64,000 bases of DNA from Acanthornis magna (GCA_036785705.1 JAWUZG010000159.1:4960001-5024000); one strand, 5' to 3'; shown: positions 15,047 to 24,742, counted from the first letter of the stretch. Made by a program: numbers and translations. The notes: generated from the sequence alone by a model not told the origin.

Positions 15047-15471
15047 GGAACCGCACGGCCCGGGAGGATGGAGCCGCAGAGCCCGGGAGGATGGAGCCGC
15101 ACGGCCCGGGAGGATGGAGCCGCAGAGCCCGGGAGGATGGAGCCGCAGAGCCCGGGAGGACGGAGCCCGCACGGCCCGGGAGGACGGAGCCCGCACGGCC
15201 CGGGAGGACGGAGCCCGCACGGCCCGGGAGGACGGAGCCCGCACGGCCCGGGAGGACGGAGCCCGCACGGCCCGGGAGGACGGAGCCCGCACGGCCCGGG
15301 AGGACGGAGCCCGCACGGCCCGGGAGGACGGAGCCCGCACGGCCCGGGAGGACGGAGCCCGCACGGCCCGGGAGGACGGAGCCCGCACGGCCCGGGAGGA
15401 CGGAGCCCGCACGGCCCCGGAGGACGGAGCCCGCACGGCCCCGGAGGATGGAGCCGCACGGCCCCGGAGGA
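15047..15471. repeat. GC-rich 23/24-bp minisatellite (about 18 units)
   Basis: Tandem array with a 24-bp core unit that contains GCACGGCCCGGGAGGA preceded by CGGAGCCC. Units start at 15,161 and every 24 bases to 15,425 (12 copies, the last two with CCCCGG in place of CCCGGG). They are flanked by 23-bp variant units beginning TGGAGCCG at 15,069, 15,092, 15,115, 15,138 and 15,449, plus a partial unit at 15,047. The 24-bp period is divisible by three, so the array stays open in several frames on both strands and produces long false ORFs. It lies about 540 bp downstream of the XL exon donor, within the inferred intron. The near-identity of neighbouring units suggests recent expansion and likely length polymorphism. 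Confidence 0.95.
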
Positions 15472-16013
15472 TGGAGCTGCACATCTCCCCGCGGTGCGCT
15501 CGGGGAGGCGGAGCGGACAACGGCAAACCACTCCCGCGCACACAAAACTCGAGCTTTTTCCTTACGGCAGAGCCGCCCCCGCTCAATATCCGCTCTTGCT
15601 GCCGCGGTCCCGCTGCGTGGCTCTGTGTGAGCAGCCAGCGCGGGGACAGCCCGGGGACAAGCGGCCGCGGCCCCGTTCTGCCGCCGAGCATCACCTTCAC
15701 GGGGGTGCGGAGGCTGCTCCTTGCCGCGGTCCGGCCACCGCCTCCTCCCGCACACAGCGGCACCGGCGGCCGGGCACGGACCCCGCTCCGGCCCGGTACC
15801 CCCGGCCGGGCACGGCAAACCCCGGCCCCGTTCCCCCCGCGCTGCCGCAGCCCCGCCGAGCCCCGGAGCCCCCGCCACGTGCGCGCCCGCCCCGCCCCGG
15901 TGCCCCCGCGGCCGCCGCCCCCTCCGCCCGCTCGGGCACGGCAGCGGCCGCGGGCCCCGCACCTGCCGGGCCGGGCCGGGCCGGGCCGAACCGCGCCGCG
16001 CCGCGCCGCTCAC

Positions 16014-16257
16014 CCAGCAGCAGCAGCCGGTGCGTCTGCTTGTACTCGCGCTTCTCCGCCTTCAGCGTCTTGTCGATGCTCTTGCTCCGCTTCTTGTCCG
16101 CCCGCTCCTTGGCCACCAGGTCCTGCCGCAGCCGGTGCCGCACCTGCGGGTCCCCGTGCTCCGCCGGCGCGGGGGTGTCCGGCTCGCCGCGGCTGCCGTA
16201 GGGCGCGGAGGGGTGCGCGGCGGCCAGGCGGGAGCGCAGGCTGTAGCACAGCCCCAT
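16014..16257 (-). CDS. GNAS: GNAS alternative first coding exon (XL-type), 81 codons + 1 nt
   Basis: Encodes an alternative N-terminus of the stimulatory G-protein alpha subunit, which links GPCRs to adenylyl cyclase at the plasma membrane. The exon opens with MGLCYSLR in a strong start context (GGCACCATGG), passes through a short Pro/Ala/Gly/Glu-rich linker (about residues 12-40), then a basic helical stretch, RADKKRSKSIDKTLKAEK (residues 52-69), and ends THRLLLL plus the first base of Gly, followed by the donor GTGAGC. That phase-1 break after the leucine run is exactly where GNAS and GNAL first exons join the P-loop exon. The RA(D/E)KKRSK.IDK.L..EK pattern resembles mammalian XL-alpha-s, whereas MGLCYSLR resembles the long form of the GNAL paralogue. 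Synteny with STX16-NPEPL1 favours GNAS. Unlike mammalian XL-alpha-s, which has several hundred extra residues, this version is short. Exon 2 onward lies outside the window. The frame stays open upstream, and an in-frame ATG at 16,449 could add 64 residues. Confidence 0.85.
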
Positions 16258-16342
16258 GGTGCCGGAGCCGCCCGCCCTACGGCGCCGCGGGCATCGCTCT
16301 CCGCCGGGGCGGGCAGGGCGCGGCGGCGGCGCCCGGCGGCCT

Positions 16343-16348
16343 CTTAAA
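16343..16348 (-). promoter_or_regulatory. GNAS: TATA-like TTTAAG box upstream of the XL-type exon
   Basis: On the minus strand the GC-rich sequence is interrupted by GCTTTAAGAGG about 86-91 bases upstream of the ATG at 16,257. It is the only AT-rich hexamer in that part of the island, and its distance fits a core promoter element giving a short 5' UTR. No transcription start is known, so this is positional inference. Confidence 0.35.
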
Positions 16349-16978
16349 GCGGCCCCGCTGGGCCGGGGAGAGCGATTCCCGTCCCGTCCCGCCCTCCCGG
16401 CCGGTCCCGCGCCGCGGCCGGCGGGAGCGGCCGCACGTGATGCGGACATGTTTACCGTATTCTCTGGAAAGCGGCCCCCGCCGCAGCGCCGGCCCCGCGG
16501 GGGAGCGCCGCCTGCCCCCGGAGCGGGGGTCGCGTCCCGCAGCACCTGTGGGCTGCCCTCCTGCCCCGCGGGACCGTGCCCGCCCCGGGCTGGGGGAGCC
16601 GGGGGCAGCGCTGCCCATTGCCCGCACCCCCGAGCATCGGGACCGGCGCTGCTTTGGCGTTTCACCCCGGCTTTGCCGGGTCGGGACCTGACCGGCATCC
16701 CACGGTGAGGATGCTGCGGCAGCGCGGAGAGCCCCGGTCCGCAGAGAGCTGTGCCCGGCTTGGGCGCTGCGCCTGAGCTCGACACAACACCTGAGCCCAC
16801 TGCAAAGGAGGACATGGCACCAAGACCTGTGCCATTTTCATGCCCCATTTTTAATTCACTTCCTGCCACACATTTGTCAGTGACTTCTTGTTTTTTTCCA
16901 CCAATGCCGTCATCCAGTGGAGAAGTTACTGATGAAGCTTCCCCTGGAGGCACCACATCTGCCTTCTGACAACGAAAT

Positions 16979-17326
16979 TCACATCCAGCTCCTCAGTTCT
17001 GTCAGTTTACCTGGCCTGGTTGTGGCCGTAGCCCTTGCCTGGCAGCACGGTCTGTGCACAGCACTGCCAACTTTGTCATGCTGTATTTTGTACTCATCTC
17101 CGGCCAGCTCTGAGCATTCACTTATGAGATGACTAATGCTCTCTGGGGCCTGGCCACACATCCTGCCCTCTGGAGTTGAAGCTTTCCAAGCAGCTCTCTG
17201 TGCTGTAGCCTGTCCTCTGCAAATAGCCTGTGTGATTCTCACTGAAATCTCCATTTCTCCTCTCGATGCTTGCTTACAAGTTAGGTGTCTTCTTGATGGA
17301 AATTTCTCTTTCAAAATCTCCTGCAA
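16979..17326 (-). mobile_element. Decayed non-LTR retrotransposon fragment (C-terminal zinc-knuckle region)
   Basis: The minus-strand frame encodes about 115 residues containing RMCGQAPESISHLISEC followed by SELAGDEYKIQHDKVG. This resembles the cysteine/histidine knuckle (C-R-M-C-x8-10-H-x4-C, then a Y..RH..V segment) found downstream of the reverse transcriptase in many animal retroelement ORFs, including restriction-like-endonuclease types such as the R2 group. The first knuckle cysteine appears lost (GGC instead of TGC), and the expected endonuclease continuation (RRPDIVV, then IDFAIP) is absent before a stop, so it is a degenerate fragment. Family assignment rests on motif memory only. 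It lies about 720 bp upstream of the XL-type exon. Confidence 0.45.
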
Positions 17327-20300
17327 CTGTTACAGCAATGAGCAAGTGTACAAATGAAGTCACTACACGGCAGGGAAGTTCACTTTGCACATCACTGTTA
17401 GCCCAAGGTTCAGCAGCAGTTGCTGCCTGTTGCAGGAATTAATCCATCCACATCAGGCTCAAGATGCCCACATGACTCATTCTGTCTCCACTGTTGTAAT
17501 GCCTTTTCCTCTGGGACCCAGAGTTCGTTCTTCTGATGAACACACCCCTGAGAATGTAATATAACAAGAAAATATAAAGGTCAGCCTAGAAGATTATTAA
17601 TAATTTTCTTTCTCTTCCTGTGCTTTTTGGAGAGACACTGAGACAAGACGAATGTTATACTTACAGACAGGACAGTTCTTTGACAAAATGGGCTGGTTTG
17701 TGAGGATCTGTCCGTGTGACACCTGCAAAAGGAGAGGGAACTCTCTTGAGGACTGTGAAGAAAACAAATCCAAACAAACCCAAAAACTGCAATGACAAAC
17801 TAGTAAGAATGTTCAGCCTATAAATTTATTCTCCTGGCTCTGGGGGTAGGCAAGCAGAGTTTTCCTGCTGGTGCGATTCACAGCAAGAGAAGTTTAAGGT
17901 CAGCCTGTCTTGGTTTGGTTACTCTGAAAACTTTGCCCGTGCAGGTGACAAATTCTGCAAAGCACACCAAGCCTACCTTTACTGCAATGTCCATCCTCTG
18001 AAGTAGATGTCTGAAAATGACGTAGGATTTCAAAGTGGAAGACAGGCTTTCCCTCATCCTATTATTCCAAACCCTTAGAATAACTCATAAAACTTACAAA
18101 TTGCTTGTTTCAGGAAATCAGAAATTTCACATCCTGCTGCAGCCCTCACTGTGGCCCTGCCCGTGGTTACAGCACAGGTGTAGTAACTTGAATTCCAGCT
18201 GTTAACAGTGTCAGGCACAGATCATCACTTCCCTACTTACACCAGTTTTAGTTAGTGGCAAAAAGTGACAGAAAGGGCAAAGTAAAAGTCACATGTTTCA
18301 CCTGGTTAAAGACTGCATGACACAGACTGACAGCTTTTTGAAATCACATACAGTTTCAAAGACAGAAGAGGAAATTACCTTCAGGATCTGCCTGTTCCTG
18401 ACTCTCAGGATGGAGGACGGGAATGGAGAGTTGTCCTCCCTGAGCACTGGGCTGCAGATCTCTGTGCATTTTTATTCTGTTGTTTCTACCATCTGCAATG
18501 GGGCGGGGAGGGAAGGTGGAGAGGTTAAAATGCAGAATGGGCCATCTGGGAATGCAAAAAATATAGAAGAAAAGAAGAGGCAACTGTGAGGCTTCAGCAT
18601 TAAAAGATGAGACATGGACACATAAGCAAATAACTTGGATCAACACCACTAAATATGACAGCAAGAGAAATGTAAATGAGTAAAATTAGTACCTTGGGAG
18701 GGAAAATGATTGAACTCAAACTCCCACCCCTGTTAGAGTAAGTGTTCCATATACAACTCTCATTTCTTGGTGCAAACCAGCGCGTGTCAGCCCCGCTCTG
18801 GCGCTGCCCTGCCCCGGGCAGCCACTCTCCAGGGCCCCAGTTTGCACTCAGCTTTTCCAGTGGAGGTGGCTGCAGCCTGGCACGGTGCTTAAAGACATCT
18901 GACTGAAGGCTTAGCTTTTGAAATGGGCCCTGGGACTGCTGTGCGCAGTCTGGCTGGAGCAACAAAGGGTGCTGAGCACCCCTGAAAAGAAATCGTGCCA
19001 CCCAGCTACAAAACAAAGCTTTTAGGGCATAAGGAGAGGAACCTACATTTGTGGGATTTGCTCACTGTTTGTATGACTGAACACTCACTGCAGACTGTGA
19101 GAGTTTTCCGTTAATTTTAGCTGAAGCAGGTTCTGTCTGGTCTTTGTTTTTGGTTCTTTCCTTCACTTAAAGCTTATTTTGCTGTCATTTCTCTGTTTCC
19201 TGCATTGAAGTTTTGAACTAAAATGGTGACTAAGTGCCTAATTTCAATCATGGATTCCTAAATCCTTGTTTAACTCTCAATCTAAACTGTTAATTTGTTG
19301 TCTTCTTTTTGAAGAAGTCTGAAAACCAAGCGTTCCTGGTACCTATAACCACAAAGCCACCGTCACTGGCCTCGTCACATCTCTAACCTGAAAGCTGGCT
19401 CATCTGTAAAGTAAACATCATGATGCACAGATAAGGCACGATAGGTAGAACTAGCTCAATTTGAACTGTGTTTCAGCTATAAAATGTCAAGAGTTATTGG
19501 TGCATCCAGCCACGGCAAAGGGACTGAAGATGTGGTCAACAAACAGCGTTGCTGTTACTGCACAGCAGCTTTCGGCTTCCACCTGGGCTCACGGAGCGTG
19601 GGCTGAGCAAAGCCACCTCCATCGAGGATATTTGAGTCCATTCCATGTACAAAAAAGGCAAAGTCTTTATTTGGAGAGACTGGAGCGCGTAGATGCAGCT
19701 GGGGAAGGGGACGATGTCCTGGTCTAGATTCCAGTTCTGACTGATACCCTTCCAGTCCATCTTGGTTCCATCAGCCATGGGGAGAGGTCCTGGACTCCAG
19801 GAGCAAAGCTCTGCACTTCACTGAGAGTGGTGTGTAGCTGAATAAATGTGTCCAACTTATCCCGATTAACTTTATGCAGATGTGAGTTGTCCCACAGTGA
19901 TTTCCATGAGATCTTTCATTCCCTGATCCAGCATTTGCCTTCTCTCTGGTCCTGGCAATGCAATGAGGGATAGAAGAGTGGCTGGGAGGCTGCACCAGAC
20001 ATGGACCCAGCCACTGTCACCATCCAAGCTCCAAAGTACAAACTTTTCACTCTCTAATACAATAAAACTTGTTACCTTTCCCCTTAGCTATCTTAATGGT
20101 TGGTTTTCCCCTATCTCAGTTTGTGGCTTCATGCCCAGTTTGCCTTCAGGAATATCAAAATACTTTGCAATACTTTGCCTTTTTTTTTTTTTTTTCCTTT
20201 CACCCACTGCAGACCATGTGTGAGGCTCTCCCGAGTGGCCTTCTCTGTCCTAGACCTGTCACCTGAAAGCATTTATGGCTTCAGGTGGAAAGAAGAGTAA

Positions 20301-20739
20301 ATCCCATTGTCAAATTCCCTCCATTCAGACATCACTTAACCGGATGACCTACCCAATTCCACCGATTTTACTGCGCTTTACACACATTAACTTGCCACAG
20401 AAGAGGTGCCCTGAGCTGGGCTAGAAAGCCACTGGGATCGCACTTGTGAAAACAGCAAAGCAATATTTTGATAAAGCAGCTTATTTCCATTCCTTAACTG
20501 CTTTTCCTACAGCCTGCAGATCCTTCCTGCTTCCCCTCTGTCCCTCTCCAGCAGATAAAGGGACGCGTTTGTTGTCGAGATCACTGTGGCACCCTCGGCG
20601 AGCCGAGGTTGTCATGGGACTCCCTGCACAAACAGAGCAGGTTTTCAAGGATAATACACAGCATAAATGAGCAGGCTTGTTCTGTCAACAAAAGCCCGTG
20701 TGTTTGTAAGGACCCTCGAATGTGTTTTTAAAATACTGG
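17327..20739. other. Intergenic stretch between NPEPL1 and the GNAS XL exon
   Basis: No recognisable gene. Minus-strand frames up to 138 codons near 18.6-19.0 kb have no domain, no convincing start or splice context and no resemblance to a known family. The only structure noted is the orphan exon-like segment at 17,665-17,722. Confidence 0.6.
17665..17722 (-). other. Exon-like segment with strong splice sites, unassigned
   Basis: On the minus strand a pyrimidine-rich acceptor (TCTCCTTTTGCAG) precedes 58 nt, followed by a near-consensus donor (GTAAGTAT). One frame is open and reads VSHGQILTNQPILSKNCPVC, whose last codon is split or completed by the donor; it ends in a C-x2-C. It could be a cryptic exon, an exon of a non-coding transcript, or part of the neighbouring decayed retroelement. 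I do not recognise a gene it belongs to. Confidence 0.25.
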
Positions 20740-21070
20740 GGCGGGTATTTTTAGCCGTGCAGCCTCCCCTGCGCAGCGCCCGTGCCCCGGCTCCCCTCGC
20801 ACGCCGCTCCCACCCGCGGCTGTTCCGCGGCAGCGGAGCCCCGAGCCGAGCACGGCCCGTGTTGTTCAGGCTGCACTGACATCTGTTGGCTCTTATCGAG
20901 CCGGCTAGGGAAAAACAAGCCCGTGTGGTTTCTCGCCCGGAGATAGCGCCTGCGGCAGCAGCGATGCTGCAATAGCAGCGCTAAGGGACGATAAGGGACG
21001 ATAAGGGACAGCGCTGGCCAGCGGGCAAGGGCGAGCGCTCGGGAACTCAGCTGGCAATGAAATGTTCCCT
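20740..21070. promoter_or_regulatory. CpG-rich patch, candidate promoter or enhancer
   Basis: GC and CpG content rise abruptly within otherwise AT-balanced intergenic DNA, with many CpGs between about 20,755 and 20,945. It includes a CATCTG E-box near 20,880 with TTATC (reverse GATA) shortly downstream, and a short direct repeat GGGACGATAA near 20,985-21,003. No ORF in it looks coding. It lies about 4.5 kb upstream of the XL-type exon and about 18 kb downstream of NPEPL1, where mammals place further GNAS upstream exons, but no NESP55-like coding sequence is visible. Confidence 0.4.
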
Positions 21071-22670
21071 GCGAAACGTGCAGTTCCCAGGGCTTGTCCT
21101 TCCCGATCCGCGGCTGTCCTCGCCTCCTGAAGGAGCTGGGGTTGCCTTTCTGAAGGAGAAGGTTGGAGCCAGCCCGTGTTGCCTCACTGCCAGCGTGTTC
21201 CTCGGCCCGTGTGACTAATTAAACCAGGAGGACACGAACACTCATTTCTGAATCAGTGTCTGAAAGCATCGCACAGCCCTTTCGGAAAAAGCAAGTAAGA
21301 TCTGAGCAAAGCGTTTCGGTTGAAGTAGCAAACTCTTACTCAGATGTACGATTTGGGTAACATAACTGCATGTTTAGTGCAGCGAGCAGAGGACAACTGC
21401 ATGGCCTGGAGTTCAGCCAGCATCCTGCTTCGCTTAAAAGCTCTGTCCTGCGAGTGCTGTGTCGTGTGTCAGTGCTCTTATTCACACAATGAGCACGAGG
21501 CTGAGCTGCAGTGGGTAACAGCCTAGGGATGGAGCTGTGACAGACCTCTGGCTTTGAGTGACTAAAGCCCAAAGTGTGGCAAAGCCCAAGCCTGACTTGT
21601 GCAGCCCAAGGGGTTTTCTGAGAAACACTCTGCAAACAATGGGGCCCAGCTGATTTGGGCACTGATGGTGCCACGGTGCTTTGTGAGCAAGAGAAAGGGC
21701 AAACAGATAGCAAGGAGGTGCGTGGGCATGGGAGGATGTCATGTGGAAGAGAACTTTTAGAATAGCATGGACTGGAGGGGCAGGCTTGAGAGAGATGGAG
21801 ACTACCATCAATTTTCTCTTTGAGTGGAAACGATCCCAGAAATCCTTCTCCCTGCTATTCTTCACAAATACTTGTTATATGATTGGGTCAACAGCATTTA
21901 ATTTTGGTCACAATGTATAATCTCATTTTTTAATGTCAATTTTGCCCTTTGATTTTAAATACAGCTTGTGCTGTTCAGGTTTTGAGATAATTTAAAACAG
22001 AATTAGCTTATTTTACAGCTTTATAAATCTCTCCTGGTTGGCTCCAGTGTAAGTAGGTTGTTAAATTCTACCAGTAGAGATTTCATCATTTCTCCGAGCG
22101 CTGCAGTTTAATATTTGCCATTGAAGCACTGGGTCAGGCTGACTTTGCCTGCTAGTCTCCACTGTTCTCATGCAGCTTTAAAGGAGAAAATGTCAGAAAA
22201 ACAAGGGATCTACTTTCTTGGTAAAAAAAAAGGCACAGAACATGAAAGCACCGCTGGCTGTGCAGGACAGGGGACACGGGGAAGGCTGGTGTCCCCACTG
22301 CCAGCGAGCCCTGGAGCAGCCTGGCAGCTCTGCCACCGAGCAGCTCTGTGCCAACACACTCCAGAGCCAAGGGAGAGCTGGAGCTGCCAGGAGCACGGAG
22401 GCTGAGCAAAGCCAGGCTCTCAGGAAGGAACTGCAGTGACATTCCCTCAAGAGCCGGGAAGCAGCAGCCCTGCAGAGCACTTGGAGCTCCCACTTACACC
22501 TTCTCTGTGGGTTTTTTCATGTGCCTGCCACTCCTGCCTCCTGCCTCTCGTTAGCACTGCAGGAAATAGAGGCATCGATGCACTGTAGCTGCAGCTGTAG
22601 TCATAATTCTGATTATTTGTGGCTGGGAGGGGAGTGGGGAAATGCTCCCGGAGCACAGCAGCTGCTGCTC

Positions 22671-22710
22671 TGTGTCACACAGTGTCACACTGTGTCACAC
22701 AGTGTCACCC
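22671..22710. repeat. 10-bp tandem repeat (WGTGTCACAC), 4 copies
   Basis: Four consecutive 10-bp units alternate TGTGTCACAC and AGTGTCACAC, the last ending CCC. Each unit contains the odd-centred palindrome GTGTCACAC, so the array is both tandem and self-complementary. Confidence 0.9.
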
Positions 22711-24707
22711 AGCTCTGGGGAGGTGTCAGATCTTCCCCGCACACAGCATCCTGAGAAGGCAATCACAGCAGTGGAGTAGCAGGTTTTGGTCTATTCCTTG
22801 CTTGCTGTAGCGCAGTTTATACCCTAAATTAATGAAATCTGAAACTGCAGAGGGAGGGAAGCAGAGTTCCATGGACGCACGGGGAGGTTTTTATGTTCTG
22901 CTCTGCCACATCTCTGTGAGATGAGCTCAGCTGGCAGCAGGAGATGCCCCACGGCTGGAAAGCCATCCCTCCCGCACGGGGCTGTGCCTGGTGCCGGGAG
23001 CTGGAGTCCTCTAGATGTCACCAGTGCCACGGGCAGGCTGCGCCTGGTGCTGCTCACCGCATCCTGCGAGAGTCCGGCGGAACAAAGGCAGAGCTGCTGC
23101 TGGACACGGCCAGCGCCAGTGCCATCAGCCTGCGAGCTGCTAATGAGGCCCCGGTGTATTCACACCAGCCTCATTAAAAGTTGAAAAAAAGAACAAAACT
23201 GCTTCATTTCTTTTTCACCGCTTCGGCCGCTGTTTCGCTCTGTGCTTTCACACATCTGGTGTGTCAACACTCTGCGTGTCTGCCTGTCCTTCCTCCCTGT
23301 GGATGCTGCAGTGCTCAGGTGCAGACACAAAATGGGAGTGAGCAGGAGTTTATCACCTTTTCTCTTCTGGAAACAACAGGAAAAAAACCTTGGAAAATAC
23401 AATGCTCCTTCTCATCCTCCTTGCGTGCTGGATTTTGCTGTTGCTTCACTGTCGTGTTTTTCAACTTCCTAATGGTTTCTGTAGAATAAGGATTAACTCT
23501 TTGCCTGGACGGAGCCAAAACACACCAGGTTGGAGTGTCCAAGGGAAAGATCTGTGTTTGTTAGGACAGACAGACAGCTGCCCTTCACCCAGGAGGGTCC
23601 TTCTGTGCCGAGCTGGAGACCTGCAGCCTCCACTGAACCAAATGGAAAGGCCCAGGAGAAAGAGAGAATAGCAGTGTCAAGGAAAAAAACCTTGAACCCC
23701 TCACTTATAAAGCCCTCCTGGAAGTGCAAAGCGTTCCTGATGCCTCCTGCTGTTATTACTACTGAAAAAAAAATACAAGGGAATGGAACAATGAAGGCAA
23801 TGAAGCCTTTACTTGTTAAGAAATGGTTTCATGTGGCAAAAAAGACACCTTTGCTCATGATACAAGGTACTTTGGTTTCTCTTCCATTTAGAAATGTGCT
23901 TTTCCATATTTCAAGTGGTGTTTTTCGCTGGACAGCAAAGGGAGTTTTGATGAGCTTTATGAATTTTTGCTGAGGACATCTGTGCACCCGTTATGAAATA
24001 GTTCTTCCTGCAGTCAGCACCAGCCAGTCTGTGGTCTTTCCAACAAGATTTTGGGTGCAGAATGCAAAGTTAAGTATCATTCAGCCTTCAGATGGACCGA
24101 ATTAAGAGAGAGCAGCAATACCCTGGAGTTGGAACAGAGAAACAGAGGAGTGTGTGGAGCCTGCAGAGTGTCGCTCCTGAGCTCAGGACTTCAGAAGGAC
24201 TCGTTCCTCTGCAGGACTGACACTCTGCAGAGACAAACTCCCTCTGGACAGACTGTGTGATTAAGGCTCAGTCCCTGGACAAATTCCAGTGCCTGGGGCT
24301 GGGGGAAGTCCTGGGAATTGGTGTGACCCAGGGCACAGCCTGACCACCTGCATTGCTTCAGCTGAACATTTCCATCCGTGTGCTCAGGGGTGCCAACGTG
24401 TTCAGCATTGTGACTGAACCTGGATGGGAGCTCTGCTTCGCCCTGGGATTCATTCCCTTTAAAGCTAACAATAACATAAAAGGAGGCTGCACACAAGCAC
24501 CAGCCTCCAACCAGCCTGTAATTGCTTTTTTGGCAAATAATCCTAAAGAGCTCTGTGTTTTCTGAGCTGCAAAGTTCATTCACAGATACATTTGGCAACA
24601 GAAATCACAGACCCACCATACACTCTCTGTTGGATTATCTACTACAAAATCCTTAGCCAAAGATTAAGAGGAAAATTCACAGATGCATTTCAGCTTTCAC
24701 AGTTTAA

Positions 24708-24742
24708 GTAGCAAATGGCTTCAGTAGCAAATGGCTTCAGTA
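24708..24742. repeat. 16-bp direct duplication
   Basis: The 16-base unit GTAGCAAATGGCTTCA is present twice in perfect tandem, followed by GTA of a third copy. It is a recent short duplication in non-coding DNA. Confidence 0.9.

Larger units (their letters stand above)
1..16013 (-). other. GNAS: Probable GNAS intron 1 (from the XL-type exon), left end open
   Basis: If the exon at 16,014-16,257 is a GNAS first exon, all sequence to its left is intron, because no G-alpha exon 2 (the P-loop motif GAGESGKS) is seen on the minus strand here. I looked for the canonical GNAS exon 1, which also ends in THRLLLLG and normally sits in its own CpG island, and found none. From 1 to about 14.9 kb the sequence is AT-balanced, CpG-poor and without a coherent coding exon on either strand. 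It holds a 12-bp tandem repeat near 3.63 kb, an A-rich tract near 11.55 kb and a short (TA)n near 12.29 kb. From 14.9 kb rightwards it is CpG island with a minisatellite. Confidence 0.6.
14940..16760. promoter_or_regulatory. GNAS: CpG island at the GNAS XL-type exon
   Basis: CpG and GC density rise sharply over this interval compared with both flanks. The island covers the minisatellite, the XL-type exon and about 500 bp upstream of its start codon. It contains CACGTG E-boxes at about 15,876-15,881 and 16,434-16,439, (CCGGG)n next to the splice donor at about 15,966-15,985, and a TTTAAG box upstream of the ATG. In mammals the corresponding island is the germline-methylated, imprinted GNAS-XL region; birds lack GNAS imprinting as far as I know, so this is annotated only as a promoter island. 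Confidence 0.75.

Noticed and set aside
15161..15448. Possible CRISPR-like direct-repeat array
   Set aside because: Units are head-to-tail without spacers, and the genome is vertebrate; it is a minisatellite.
14823..16013. Minus-strand open frame of 396 codons downstream of the XL exon
   Set aside because: It starts with GTG at the splice donor itself and is mainly minisatellite translation; it is intronic and not an independent gene.
15697..16013. Read-through of the XL frame past the donor into the intron
   Set aside because: The frame continues to about 15,697, but the donor GTGAGC coincides exactly with the family splice position after LLLL-G, so splicing is the simpler reading.
14864..16691. 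Plus-strand open frames of 445 and 525 codons
   Set aside because: They are held open by the 24-bp minisatellite (divisible by 3) and the CpG island. Their proteins are repeats of GRSPHGPG or AREDGART types with no domain, and they run antisense to the GNAS XL-type exon.
18600..19016. Minus-strand frame of 138 codons
   Set aside because: No domain, irregular composition, no start or splice support; chance ORF.
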